Part shown: positions 25,114 through 34,752 of the stretch, piece after piece
How positions within the stretch are numbered: position 1 is the first letter of the stretch
Layout of the letters: the number at the start of each line of letters is the position of its first letter
NCBI GenBank assembly: GCA_002345565.1
Contig: DDVS01000008.1
Span: 1-64,000 of the forward strand
Direction: 5' to 3'
Origin: Flavobacteriales bacterium UBA2306
Lineage (GTDB): Bacteria > Bacteroidota > Bacteroidia > Flavobacteriales > Weeksellaceae
DNA length: 64,000 nt
Position numbers and translations under genes: made by a program
Notes under the pieces: generated by a model
Seen by the model: only the letters and a program-made list of their open reading frames with translations
Told to the model about the DNA's origin: nothing
Database searches by the model: none

Positions 25114-25197
25114 TTAATATGAATTTTTCGATTTCATTCACAAATTTAATATAAATTTTTCGATTCTATTCGTGTTTTTAATATGAATTTTTCGATT
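25114..25197 (-). repeat. Three direct repeats with 32-bp period upstream of the DUF4143 ATPase
   Basis: Near-identical 20-base units TTAATATGAATTTTTCGATT start at 25114, 25146 (one change, A for G) and 25178 on the plus strand. The period is exactly 32 bases, about three helical turns. The array occupies the gap between the ATPase start (25102) and the next terminator, so it may be an operator or iteron-like array for that gene. Confidence 0.85.
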
Positions 25198-25203
25198 TTA
25201 CAT

Positions 25204-25240
25204 TAAAAATCCTTCCAGATAGAAATTCTGGAAGGATTCA
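25204..25240 (-). terminator. Terminator of the outer-membrane receptor gene
   Basis: Hairpin AATCCTTCCAGA / TCTGGAAGGATT followed on the minus strand by five T, 23 bases after the receptor stop. Confidence 0.9.
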
Positions 25241-25262
25241 AAAGAATAAATCTTCTTAAATT

Positions 25263-27425
25263 TTATTGACCCTGATTCAAAACGCCGCCGTTGGAATCCG
25301 AGGCATTATTTTTTATAAGATTAGGATCTTCTTTGGCTAATTTATTTTTGGTCGGAATTTTATAATTGAAAGAAATTCCGAATTTTCGGGTGTCGTTTTT
25401 GCTTGATAAAAGTACAGGATTCAAATCGTTTGGCGGAACAGAGTTGAAATAATTCTTATTCTGATTGAAAATATCATCTGCATAAAGTGAAACCGTAAGA
25501 CGATCATTCATGAATTTTTTAGTCAGATTAATATCAAAAGATTGATTGAAAGGTCTAATCGCTTCAAAATAGAAATAATTTCCCTTGGTAATATGGCGGT
25601 AATTGGCTGTGAATTTGATGTCTTTTGGCAAAATAATCTGTGCCATTCCTCCAAAAACCCAGAATCCTTTGTTGTCCAGATCCGGAATTTCGTGTTTTTG
25701 ATAATTGGTGTATAGATACAGAAAATTAATTTTATCCGGATTAAAATCAAACTTCAGCATCTCTTTCAGACTTTTGGTAAAAACCATAAAAGGAACCGGA
25801 ATTCCCGCATTGAAGCTGTGGATTCTCATTTTTGGGATGTTGATATTGGTGTTTGTAATCAACAGGTCTTTTCTACCCACTTGTTGCGCAATATTGTTGT
25901 CGGAATAGCTGATGCTGTAGCTAAAAAAGGCATAATCAAAAGCCGAAATTTTGACCTCGAAGTTATCAAAAATGGTAGGTTGCAAATAGGGATTTCCATT
26001 ATAGTTAATGTTTTGATTATTGAAAATCGTATTGTTTGGATTGAGGAAAGAAATGTTTGGAAGGTTAATTTTCTTGTTATAATTCAAACCAAAATAGACA
26101 TTTTTCATGAAATTATATTGCACGCTTGCATTCGGGAAAATCCGGAATTGATTGAACGGAACAAGATTTTTTTCTACAACAGCATTATTTTGCCAAATTC
26201 TCGTAATTCCGCTGATGTCATAATTCTCTGCTCTGGCTCCTAGAATGAAATCGAATTTCTTTAGCTTAGATTGCAATTCTGCGTACATAGAAGAAGTTTG
26301 CCTTTGATAATCTAAATTTGTAATGATTTTATTATCGGTGTCAAAACTCAGTTTTTCATATAGACCTCCAACGCTTATTTTACCTTCGTCCAAAATTTTC
26401 AAAGGCTGGGAAAAATCCACCTTGAATCTGTAAACATTTTGATTGGAAGCATTGGCAATATTGTTAACAGGATTGATGAAGCTTTTTTGAGCAAAATCTG
26501 TATTGTAATTATTGTAATTCAATTGGAAATCCAGCTTTTTGTTTTTGTCATCAAAGCGTTTTTGATAAGTAATAGTTGCTTCATTTCTGTTGACTAATGT
26601 ATTGGCAAAATCCTCGGAATTAATTGGCGTAAGAATATTGTTAACCAAGCCAAAACCATTGCTGGAAATGGCGTTGTCATTATTATTTTTATTAAATTCA
26701 TAGTTTAAAAGCAAACGATCTTCTCCCAAATCAAAAGTCATTGCGGCATTGGCAAAATAGCCTCTTCCAATTCTATCTGTAATGGTTTTTGAGAAATCAT
26801 CCATCGTGCTCCATTGCGCACTTTCCCGATAGTTTTGTCCAAAATTAACTTGCCATCCAAAGTATTTGTTTCTGGCATTCAGACTGAGGCTGTTCACAGT
26901 TCTGTTTCGGAATTTGTGATAATTGGTAAACGCATAGCTTCCGCTATAAGTTGCAGTAAGATAGCTTTTTGCGTTTTTGCTGGTAATGATATTAAGAATA
27001 GCGCCGCCGGAAGTTGCCGGAAATTCTGCGCCGGGTTGCATGATGATTTCGATTCTTTCTATAGAATTTGCGGGCATTCCATCGAGAAAAGCAGTCAGCT
27101 CGTTGCTGGAGATATTCAGCGGTCGTCCATCCATGAAAACATCCAACAATTTTCCCTGATACATCATTCCGGCAATATCTGTAGAAACCAAACCGGGAAG
27201 TTTTTTCAAGCCTTCCATCAATGTTCCGGAGTTGAGATTGGGTTGTTCAGAAAAGTCGAAAATCGTTCTGTCCGCCTTTTGTTCAACGGCTTTCTTCGTT
27301 TTGGTAATGGTTACTGTCTCAATTTGTTTTTCCTTGTTGTCTGTTTCTTTTTTAGGAGTTTCCTGGGCAAAGTAGATTTGACTTAGAAATAGAGCAGAAA
27401 TGGGGAAGATGGATTTTAGTTTCAT
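25263..27425 (-). CDS. TonB-dependent receptor-like outer membrane beta-barrel protein
   Basis: The 720-residue protein has a signal peptide (about residues 1-20), a plug domain (about 50-150, with LKKLPGL and SIERIEIIMQPGAEFPATSGGAI, the latter split here as SIERIEIIMQPG and AEFPATSGGAI) and a large C-terminal barrel of the OMP_b-brl_3 kind. There is no CarboxypepD_reg-like repeat before the plug. Ligand unknown. The frame opens at TTG 27440; ATG 27425 gives a proper signal peptide. It is divergent from an ECF sigma gene 115 bases away, a pairing often seen for regulated receptors; shared control is inferred. Confidence 0.88.
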   Translation of the reverse strand: MKLKSIFPISALFLSQIYFAQETPKKETDNKEKQIETVTITKTKKAVEQKADRTIFDFSEQPNLNSGTLMEGLKKLPGLVSTDIAGMMYQGKLLDVFMDGRPLNISSNELTAFLDGMPANSIERIEIIMQPGAEFPATSGGAILNIITSKNAKSYLTATYSGSYAFTNYHKFRNRTVNSLSLNARNKYFGWQVNFGQNYRESAQWSTMDDFSKTITDRIGRGYFANAAMTFDLGEDRLLLNYEFNKNNNDNAISSNGFGLVNNILTPINSEDFANTLVNRNEATITYQKRFDDKNKKLDFQLNYNNYNTDFAQKSFINPVNNIANASNQNVYRFKVDFSQPLKILDEGKISVGGLYEKLSFDTDNKIITNLDYQRQTSSMYAELQSKLKKFDFILGARAENYDISGITRIWQNNAVVEKNLVPFNQFRIFPNASVQYNFMKNVYFGLNYNKKINLPNISFLNPNNTIFNNQNINYNGNPYLQPTIFDNFEVKISAFDYAFFSYSISYSDNNIAQQVGRKDLLITNTNINIPKMRIHSFNAGIPVPFMVFTKSLKEMLKFDFNPDKINFLYLYTNYQKHEIPDLDNKGFWVFGGMAQIILPKDIKFTANYRHITKGNYFYFEAIRPFNQSFDINLTKKFMNDRLTVSLYADDIFNQNKNYFNSVPPNDLNPVLLSSKNDTRKFGISFNYKIPTKNKLAKEDPNLIKNNASDSNGGVLNQGQ

Positions 27426-27540
27426 AGATTGTATTATCAATTAATTAGACTTTCAAATCATTCTTTTGTTACAAATTGAATCCATTATAAAATTTTTGAA
27501 CACTTTTAAGGTAAAAAAAAATCTGTGGCGTCATATTCAT

Positions 27541-28116
27541 ATGGAGTCGCTATCTTTACAGCAAATGGCCGAAAAAAAATCTGCATCGATTACGGAAGTC
27601 GTGAAAAATTACGGCTCTCAACTTTTGCGCTTTATCAATTCTAAAGTGGCAAAGACAGAAGATGCGGAAGATATTCTTCAGGAAGTTTGGTTTCAAACCA
27701 GCAGATTGACCAATCTGGATGAACTAGAGAATGTCGGAGCTTGGTTATATTCGGTTACCAGAAATAAAATCATTGATAGTTATCGAAAAAAGAAAACCGA
27801 ATCTCTGGAAGATTTTGTCTATCAGGACGAAGACGGCGAACTAAATGTCAAAGATATTCTCTTGGCTGATGATTCTAATAATCCCGAAATTGGGGTTTTC
27901 AAAGAAATGTTTTGGAACGAGCTGATGAAAGCTTTGGATGAATTACCTGAAAAACAAAGGCGAGTTTACATTCAAAACGAACTCGAAGATAAAACCCTAC
28001 AGGAAATTGCAGATGAAGAAGGCGAAAACATCAAAACCATTATCAGTAGAAAATCTTATGCTGTAAAACATTTGCGAAAAAAACTGCAAGCGCTATACAA
28101 GGATTTGAACGATTAA
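27541..28116 (+). CDS. ECF-type RNA polymerase sigma factor
   Basis: The 191-residue protein has sigma region 2 (about residues 20-90, with DAEDILQEVWFQTSRL and a WLYSVTRNKIIDSYRKKK DNA-melting segment) and region 4 (about 125-180, LPEKQRRVYIQNELEDKT ... LQEIADEEGENIKTIISRK in two parts). It guides RNA polymerase to a special promoter set. The frame extends to TTG 27466, but ATG 27541 fits the family start. The small membrane protein 62 bases downstream may be cotranscribed. Confidence 0.92.
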   Translation: MESLSLQQMAEKKSASITEVVKNYGSQLLRFINSKVAKTEDAEDILQEVWFQTSRLTNLDELENVGAWLYSVTRNKIIDSYRKKKTESLEDFVYQDEDGELNVKDILLADDSNNPEIGVFKEMFWNELMKALDELPEKQRRVYIQNELEDKTLQEIADEEGENIKTIISRKSYAVKHLRKKLQALYKDLND

Positions 28117-28178
28117 ACTATATAGAAGTGAAAATTTTAATGTTCATTTTAACAATTAAAAATAATAAGTAAAAACAA

Positions 28179-28577
28179 ATGAAACGTAATAAAAAGAAAT
28201 TTTGGTTGATTTTCCCGTTTGTTATTGCGGCAATGGGATTATTTATTTGGTTTTTCCAATGGCTTTGGAATATCCTTTTGCCAGAGATATTAGGTGTAAA
28301 AGCCATTAATTATTGGCAGGCTTTCGGGATTTTGTTATTATCGAAAATTTTATTCGGAGGTTTTAATGCGAAGAAATTCGGGAGAAGAAATCATTTCGAA
28401 GGGCGTGATGATTTGCGAGCAGGTTGGAAACAAAAATTCGAATCCAGATTTTGCGGCAGTGAAGAAGAGCGGGAAGAATTTAAAAAACGATGGAAAGAAA
28501 AATTTGAATCCCGATTTTGCGGAGCAGAAGATGAAAAAGAAAATTTCAATGAAATGTGGAATCCGAAATCCGAATAG
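28179..28577 (+). CDS. Small membrane protein with duplicated 22-residue W-KFESRFCG motif
   Basis: The 132-residue protein has two membrane helices (about residues 8-30 and 46-62) and a charged tail. The tail holds two copies of a unit with the pattern W-K-x-K-F-E-S-R-F-C-G-x-E-x-E-x-E-x-F (Trp at about 83 and 105), with a third Trp at 127. The 66-base DNA period is exact. Membrane topology and position after an ECF sigma gene suggest a partner or regulator of that sigma factor, but no known anti-sigma domain is recognised. Function unknown. Confidence 0.75.
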   Translation: MKRNKKKFWLIFPFVIAAMGLFIWFFQWLWNILLPEILGVKAINYWQAFGILLLSKILFGGFNAKKFGRRNHFEGRDDLRAGWKQKFESRFCGSEEEREEFKKRWKEKFESRFCGAEDEKENFNEMWNPKSE

Positions 28578-28625
28578 AAGTTTTGGAATCCAGATTCTGA
28601 GCTAAAAGACAATAATTCATAAAAT

Positions 28626-28657
28626 AAAAATTCTCACAAATTTTGTGAGAATTTTTT
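28626..28657. terminator. Bidirectional terminator between the membrane-protein gene and the aconitase gene
   Basis: Hairpin AAATTCTCACAAA / TTTTGTGAGAATTT with T runs on both strands, between converging genes. Confidence 0.9.
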
Positions 28658-28677
28658 TGCAATTAAAAGTTAAATTT

Positions 28678-30948
28678 TCAACCTTGTTTTTCCATTTTCT
28701 TAATGAGATTAAGAGCAGAACCAGCTTTAAACCATTCGATTTGTCCAGCATTGTAGGTGTGGTTAGCTTTAATAGTATCTTTAGTTCCATCAGCGTGAAC
28801 AAATTCCAAAGTCAATTGTTTGTTAGGAGCAAATTGGTCAAGATCTAGGAAATTTATGATGTCATCTTCCTGGATTTTATCATAATCTTCTTTGTTGTCA
28901 AAAGTCAATCCAAGCATGCCTTGTTTTTTCAAGTTGGTTTCGTGGATACGGGCAAAAGATTTTACCAAAACAGCTCTCACGCCAAGATGTCTTGGTTCCA
29001 TCGCTGCGTGTTCTCTGGAAGAACCTTCACCGTAATTCTCATCGCCTACAACAATGGTTGGAATTTCTGCAGCTTTATATTGTCTTGCAGAATCCGGAAC
29101 TGGTTTATATTGCCCGTCCAATTCGTTTTTAACTTTGTTGGTTTCCATATTAAAAGCATTCACAGCGCCAATCAACATATTATTGGAAATATTGTCAAGG
29201 TGTCCACGATATTTCAGCCAAGGTCCAGCCATAGAAATATGGTCAGTCGTACATTTTCCGTAAGCTTTGATGAGTAATCTTGCGCCAGTAATGTTGAGTC
29301 CGTCCCAAGCCGGGAATTCTTCTAATAACTGAAGTCTGTCAGATTCCGGCGAAACAATCACTTCTACATTAGAACCATCTTCTGCAGGAGCAATGTAACC
29401 AGAATCTTCTACATCAAATCCTAATCTCGGAAGATCATCGCCACTTGGTTCATCCAGCATAACTTCTTCTCCGTCTTTTGTTTTTAATTTATCAGTTAAT
29501 GGATTGAATCTCAAATCTCCAGCAATTGCCATCGCGGTTACCAACTCCGGAGAACCTACGAAAGCATAGGTGTTTGGATTTCCGTCTGCTCTTTTAGAAA
29601 AATTTCTGTTGAAAGAGTGAACGATGGTGTTTTTCTCTTGTTTATCCGCGCCTTCACGAGCCCATTGTCCTATACAAGGTCCGCAAGCATTCGCAAAAAC
29701 TCTACCGCCAATTTCTTCAAAAGTTTTAATGAAACCATCTCTTTCTACAGTAAACCGTACTTGCTCGGAACCTGGAGTAATGGTATATTCTGCTTTGACG
29801 GCAAGGTTTTTATCTTTAACTTGTTTAGCAACGGAAGCAGCTCTGGCAATATCTTCGTATGATGAATTGGTACAAGAACCAATCAAGCCAACTTCAATTT
29901 TTGTAGGCCAGCCGTTCTTTACTGCGATTTCTTTCATCTGAGAAATCGGTGTGTAAAGATCTGGCGTAAAAGGTCCATTAAGAGCAGGTTCTAATTCTGA
30001 AAGATTGATTTCTATTACTTCATCATAATATTTTTCCGGATCTGCGTGAACTTCTGGATCAGCTTTCAAAACGTGGGCAACGCTGTCTGCTGCATCAGCC
30101 AAATCTTCTCTGTCTGTGGAACGAAGATATTTGCTCATATTTTGGTCGTATTCAAAAATAGAAGTGGTTGCTCCGATTTCTGCGCCCATATTACAAATCG
30201 TTCCTTTTCCAGTACAAGACAATGAATTTGCACCTTCTCCGAAATATTCTACAATCGCACCAGTTCCACCCTTTACAGTAAGGATTCCGGCTACTTGTAG
30301 AATGATGTCTTTTGGAGCAGCCCAACCATTCAGTCTTCCGGTTAATTTAACACCAATCATTTTGGGGAATTTTAGTTCCCAAGGCATTCCTGCCATCACA
30401 TCAACGGCATCTGCGCCACCAACACCGATTGCGACCATTCCGAGTCCACCCGCATTTGGCGTGTGAGAATCTGTTCCGATCATCATTCCTCCGGGAAATG
30501 CGTAATTTTCTAAAACAACCTGGTGAATAATTCCTGCACCGGCTTTCCAGAAACCAATTCCGTATTTATTAGAAACCGATTGTAGAAATTGATAAACCTC
30601 GTTATTTTTATTTTCCGCTTCAATTAAATCTTTAGCAGCACCAACTCTTGCCTGAATCAAGTGATCGGCGTGAACCGTTGAAGGAACAGCGACTTTTTTC
30701 TTTCCTGCCTGCATAAATTGTAAAAGAGCCATCTGCGCCGTCGCATCCTGCATTGCCACTCTATCGGGAGCAAAATCTACATAAGATTCTCCTCTTTTAA
30801 ATGCTTCTTTGGTCTGTGTAGAAAAAAGGTGGGCACAAAGAATTTTTTCTGAATAAGTAAGAGGTCTGCCCATAAAGGCTCTTGCTTCGTTTACTCTGCT
30901 TTCGAAATCAGAATAAACTTTTTTGATCATATCTAAGTCAAAAGTCAT
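28678..30948 (-). CDS. acn: Aconitate hydratase, mitochondrial type
   Basis: The 756-residue aconitase interconverts citrate and isocitrate in the TCA cycle with a 4Fe-4S cluster. Cluster Cys are visible in GLIGSCTNSSYED (about 383-395) and NACGPCIGQW (about 446-455); GTDSHTPNAGGLGM (about 158-171) and GEGSSREHAAMEPRHLG (about 642-658) are family signatures. Length and motifs match mitochondrial aconitase rather than the longer AcnA/IRP type. The frame extends to 31026, but ATG 30948 (MTFDLDMIKKVY) is the normal start. It is followed upstream on the same strand by AcnB. Confidence 0.95.
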   Translation of the reverse strand: MTFDLDMIKKVYSDFESRVNEARAFMGRPLTYSEKILCAHLFSTQTKEAFKRGESYVDFAPDRVAMQDATAQMALLQFMQAGKKKVAVPSTVHADHLIQARVGAAKDLIEAENKNNEVYQFLQSVSNKYGIGFWKAGAGIIHQVVLENYAFPGGMMIGTDSHTPNAGGLGMVAIGVGGADAVDVMAGMPWELKFPKMIGVKLTGRLNGWAAPKDIILQVAGILTVKGGTGAIVEYFGEGANSLSCTGKGTICNMGAEIGATTSIFEYDQNMSKYLRSTDREDLADAADSVAHVLKADPEVHADPEKYYDEVIEINLSELEPALNGPFTPDLYTPISQMKEIAVKNGWPTKIEVGLIGSCTNSSYEDIARAASVAKQVKDKNLAVKAEYTITPGSEQVRFTVERDGFIKTFEEIGGRVFANACGPCIGQWAREGADKQEKNTIVHSFNRNFSKRADGNPNTYAFVGSPELVTAMAIAGDLRFNPLTDKLKTKDGEEVMLDEPSGDDLPRLGFDVEDSGYIAPAEDGSNVEVIVSPESDRLQLLEEFPAWDGLNITGARLLIKAYGKCTTDHISMAGPWLKYRGHLDNISNNMLIGAVNAFNMETNKVKNELDGQYKPVPDSARQYKAAEIPTIVVGDENYGEGSSREHAAMEPRHLGVRAVLVKSFARIHETNLKKQGMLGLTFDNKEDYDKIQEDDIINFLDLDQFAPNKQLTLEFVHADGTKDTIKANHTYNAGQIEWFKAGSALNLIKKMEKQG

Positions 30949-31171
30949 ATCTCGATATTTTTTATTCTTATTAATTCCGCTTTTTGATAGAGAAGCAGGA
31001 AATTTTAAACCAATATAATTCATCAAATTCCATTCCTATACTCGTAAATAAAGGATAAATATGATGAATGACTGTAATATTTTATGACTATGAAGTTAAG
31101 GAAAAAATAAATTTGATGACATTAACATAGATCAAAATAATTTGAATAGTCTTAAATAGAAAGATTCTAAA

Positions 31172-31206
31172 CAAAAAAAGGAAGACTTCAAAAAGAAATC
31201 TTCCAT
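31172..31206 (-). terminator. Terminator of acnB
   Basis: Imperfect hairpin GGAAGACTTC ... GAAATCTTCC at about 31180-31204, followed on the minus strand by seven T. The rest of the 299-base gap between acnB and the other aconitase shows no gene; it should contain the second aconitase promoter, which I could not place. Confidence 0.75.
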
Positions 31207-31247
31207 TTATATTTAAAAAGCATTTTAGCCTTTAATGTAAAAATCTA

Positions 31248-34028
31248 TTAATGGCCAACAGTTACCAATTCTTTAATCGATGGTACGAAAGTCGTTAAAT
31301 CAATTCCCTCAACAGCTTCTTTGTATTCTTCGATACTTGGGATTCTTCCTTTGATAGCTGATAAAACAACTACCGGAGTTGAAGTCAATAAAGATTCTCC
31401 TTTTTTACGTTCAGAATCCTCAACCACTCTTCCCTGGAAAAGACGTGTAGAAGTTGCCAAAACAGTATCTCCTTTTTCAGCTTTTTCCTGGTTACCCATA
31501 CAAAGGTTACAGCCAGGACGCTCAAGGTACATCATATTTTCATACTGTGTACGGGCTTCGCCTTTCGGAGCAGCATCGTTGAATTCAAAACCTGAATATT
31601 TCTCTAATAATTCCCAATCGCCTTCAGCCTTTAATTCGTCAATGATATTATAAGTTGGAGCCGCAACTACTAATGGAGCCTGGAATTCTACTTTACCATT
31701 TTGTTTTTCAAGATTTCTCAACATCTGAGAAACAATCTTCAAGTCACCTTTGTGAACCATACAAGAACCTACGAAACCAAGGTCAACTTTTTTCTCACCT
31801 CCGTAGAAAGTAAGGTCTCTGATGGTATCGTGCGTGTATCTTTTAGAAACATCTTCGTTGTTTACATCCGGGTCAGCAATCATTGGCTCAACGATTACGT
31901 CTAGGTCAACAACAACTTCTGCATAATATTTTGCATTAGCATCCGGAGTCAAAGCGGGTTTATCACCAGTTCTAATTTCCTCGATTCTCTTGTTTGCTTT
32001 GTTAATTAGACCTTGAAGAACGTGATTTTTATTGTCCATTCCTTTATCAATCATAATTTGGATTCTGCTTTTTGCAATTTCCAATGATTCAATCAAAGTA
32101 TCGTCTTCTGAGATACAAATTGAAGCTTTTGCTTTCATTTCAGCAGTCCAGTCTGTGAAGGTAAATGCCTGGTCAGCAGGAAGCGTTCCGATATGAACCT
32201 CAATAATTCTACCTTGGAAAACGTTTTCTCCGTCAAATTGCTTCAACATCTGAGCTTGAGTTGCGTGAACCACATCACGGAAATCCATGTGCTTTTTCAT
32301 TTCTCCTTTGAAAGTCACTTTTACAGATTCAGGAATTGGCATTGAAGCCTCACCTGTTGCCAAAGCCAAAGCTACCGTTCCTGAGTCAGCTCCGAAAGCC
32401 ACACCTTTAGACATTCTTGTGTGAGAATCACCTCCGATGATGATTGCCCATTCGTCTACTGTAATATCGTTTAGAACTTTGTGAATAACGTCTGTCATTG
32501 CGTGATATTCACCTTTCGGGTCACGGGCTGTGATCACTCCGAAATCGTTCATAAATTTCATTAATTTAGGAATATTAGCCTGCGCTTTTTTATCCCAAAC
32601 TGATGCGGTGTGACAGCCTGACTGATACGCTCCATCTACAATTGGAGAAATCACCGTTGCTGCCATAGATTCTAGTTCTTGAGCGGTCATTAAACCTGTA
32701 GTATCTTGAGAACCAACAATGTTTACTTCAACTCTTACATCAGAACCAGCGTGTAAAACTTTACCTTCTGGAACGCCTACTGCATTTCTGTTGAAGATTT
32801 TTTCAACAGCGGTAAGTCCTTGTCCTTCGATAGAAATTTCTTTAGAAGGAGCGAAAACTGTAGGAGCTGTAATTCCTAAAGTTTTCGCAGCAAATGTTTG
32901 GATTTTTTTACCAAAAACGATAGCATAAGAACCTCCAGCTCTTATAAATTCTAATTTTTGAGGAGTAAATGATTTTGAAATATCTTTCAATTCAGTTTCT
33001 CCATTGTATAATTTTTTCTCTTTTGTATTAATTGTAAGAACAGTTCCTGTAGCAACAGAATATTTTTCTTCTAAAACGATGTCACCGTTTTCGTTACGAA
33101 CAGGTGTTCCGTTTTCGTCAGTTTTCTTTACCCAGTTTTGAAGGTCGATTCCGATACCACCGGTTACATCAACTGTAGTTAAGAAAATTGGAGAAATTCC
33201 GTTAGTTCCAGCTACAATTGGAGCGATGTTTACGAATGGTACGTAAGGACTTGCTTGTTTCCCAGTCCAAAGTGCAACGTTGTTCACACCAGACATACGA
33301 GAAGAACCAACTCCCATTGTTCCTTTTTCTGCAATAAACATTACGCTTGCATCAGGATGTTGAGCTTGTAAAGCTTTTATTTCTTCCTGTTGAGCAGGAG
33401 ACATCATACATTTTCCGTGTAATTCACGGTCAGAACGTGAGTGAGCCTGATTCCCTGGAGATAATAAATCAGTTGAAATATCACCTTCTGCAGCGATATA
33501 AGTCACAACTTTAATTTCTTCTGGAACTTCTGGAAGTTTAGTGAAAAACTCTGCTTTTGCATAGCTTTCCAAAATATCTTTAGCGATTACATTTCCCGTT
33601 TCATAAGCTTCTTTTAAACGCGCTGTATCAGCATCATACAAGAAAACCTGAGTTTTAAGAACTTCAGCGGCTTGTTTTGCAATAGGTTCATCATTTCCTA
33701 AAGCCAAATCAAGAAGAACTTCGATTGAAGGGCCTCCTTTCATATGAGACAATAATTCAAAAGCATAAGCTGGCGATATTTCCAATAGTACAGATTCTCC
33801 TAAGATAATCTGTTTCAAAAATTTTGCTTTAACACCAGCAGCACTTGTAGTACCCGGCAAAGTATTGTAAATGAAAAAATTAAGAGAATCAACTCTGTGT
33901 TCGTTGGCTGGATCTTTGATTTGCTCAATGATAGCGCTGGTCAAATCTGCGCTGTCAATAGGTTTTGGGTGAAGCCCTTGTGTTTTTCTTTCCTCGATTT
34001 CTTGGATGTAATCCTGATAAATATTCAT
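31248..34028 (-). CDS. acnB: Aconitate hydratase B / 2-methylisocitrate dehydratase
   Basis: The 926-residue protein has the AcnB layout: an N-terminal HEAT-like domain (about residues 1-155, e.g. LLSHMKGGPSIEVLLDLALG), a swivel domain (about 165-300, with GSSRMSGVNNVALWTG) and the catalytic domains, with cluster Cys in FVGSCMVHKGDL (about 765-776) and ERPGCNLCMGNQ (about 829-840). It converts citrate via cis-aconitate to isocitrate and often also handles 2-methylisocitrate in propionate metabolism. ATG at 34028. No prp genes are adjacent. It is encoded just upstream of a second, non-homologous-length aconitase on the same strand. Confidence 0.96.
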   Translation of the reverse strand: MNIYQDYIQEIEERKTQGLHPKPIDSADLTSAIIEQIKDPANEHRVDSLNFFIYNTLPGTTSAAGVKAKFLKQIILGESVLLEISPAYAFELLSHMKGGPSIEVLLDLALGNDEPIAKQAAEVLKTQVFLYDADTARLKEAYETGNVIAKDILESYAKAEFFTKLPEVPEEIKVVTYIAAEGDISTDLLSPGNQAHSRSDRELHGKCMMSPAQQEEIKALQAQHPDASVMFIAEKGTMGVGSSRMSGVNNVALWTGKQASPYVPFVNIAPIVAGTNGISPIFLTTVDVTGGIGIDLQNWVKKTDENGTPVRNENGDIVLEEKYSVATGTVLTINTKEKKLYNGETELKDISKSFTPQKLEFIRAGGSYAIVFGKKIQTFAAKTLGITAPTVFAPSKEISIEGQGLTAVEKIFNRNAVGVPEGKVLHAGSDVRVEVNIVGSQDTTGLMTAQELESMAATVISPIVDGAYQSGCHTASVWDKKAQANIPKLMKFMNDFGVITARDPKGEYHAMTDVIHKVLNDITVDEWAIIIGGDSHTRMSKGVAFGADSGTVALALATGEASMPIPESVKVTFKGEMKKHMDFRDVVHATQAQMLKQFDGENVFQGRIIEVHIGTLPADQAFTFTDWTAEMKAKASICISEDDTLIESLEIAKSRIQIMIDKGMDNKNHVLQGLINKANKRIEEIRTGDKPALTPDANAKYYAEVVVDLDVIVEPMIADPDVNNEDVSKRYTHDTIRDLTFYGGEKKVDLGFVGSCMVHKGDLKIVSQMLRNLEKQNGKVEFQAPLVVAAPTYNIIDELKAEGDWELLEKYSGFEFNDAAPKGEARTQYENMMYLERPGCNLCMGNQEKAEKGDTVLATSTRLFQGRVVEDSERKKGESLLTSTPVVVLSAIKGRIPSIEEYKEAVEGIDLTTFVPSIKELVTVGH

Positions 34029-34319
34029 AATAATGTACGTCTTTTCATTCTTTAAAAAATAGATTGAAATTTCAAAAATTGTCTAAATCTAATTGATAAC
34101 TAAATGTTTTTTTTGATTTTAATCCAACTTAATCAAAAATTCTATTTGAAGAGAAAATTTAATCTTGCTAAATTCGCCCAAATTTACGAAATTATAAGCG
34201 TTTTTCAGAATAGAATAATTTAGATTAATAATAAATTAGATATGTTTTATCTATGTTTTATATTTTTATCATATTAATTTCTATTTTGAAAATTAGAAGA
34301 ATTTGAAAACTGTATCATT
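34029..34319. other. AT-rich divergent intergenic region
   Basis: This 291-base gap separates acnB (minus) from the DUF2752 gene (plus). On the minus strand TAAATTTG at 34186-34179 could be a -7 element for acnB, but no TTG lies at the expected distance. No ORF, RNA or clear operator was found. Confidence 0.4.
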
Positions 34320-34739
34320 TTGAAAATCAAATTATTACTTAGAGATAAAAAAAAGACAATCGTTGTTTTTGTCTTTTTTTTAATATTGATTTGTGTCTAT
34401 TACTTTTTTGATCCTTTAAAATATTCCTTTTTCTTAAAATGTCCTTTGAAAACAATTACAGGTTATGAATGTGCTGGTTGTGGTGTACAGAGAGCGTTTC
34501 ATTCATTGTTGCACTTTAGGTTTTTGGAAGCGTTTAAATTCAATCCGTTATTTGTGATTTCCATCCCTTTTTTGTTGATGTTAGTTTTTATTAATTTTTC
34601 TAAAAATCCAAAACTTAAAGATGGAGTTGACTGTTTCATCATTAATAAAATGTTTGTTTTTGTACTATTAATAATAGTTTTCGTATTTTCGTTGCTGAAA
34701 AACACAGATTTTTATAAAGATTTTATAACTCATTTATAA
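34320..34739 (+). CDS. DUF2752 membrane protein
   Basis: The 139-residue protein shows the DUF2752 motif: KCPLKTITGYECAGCGVQRA (about residues 40-59), with Cys-Pro and the C-x-G-C-G-x-x-R-A core, followed by two to three hydrophobic helices. Function of the family is unknown. The apparent start is a TTG (34320), because no ATG precedes the motif. It is followed by the secreted WG-repeat-like gene after 13 bases, so the two may be cotranscribed. Confidence 0.82.
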   Translation: MKIKLLLRDKKKTIVVFVFFLILICVYYFFDPLKYSFFLKCPLKTITGYECAGCGVQRAFHSLLHFRFLEAFKFNPLFVISIPFLLMLVFINFSKNPKLKDGVDCFIINKMFVFVLLIIVFVFSLLKNTDFYKDFITHL

Positions 34740-34752
34740 AACAAATACTACG

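Noticed and set aside
25114..25197. CRISPR array
   Set aside because: There are only three units of 20 bases with spacers of 12 AT-rich bases, and no cas genes are present; it fits an operator-type array better.
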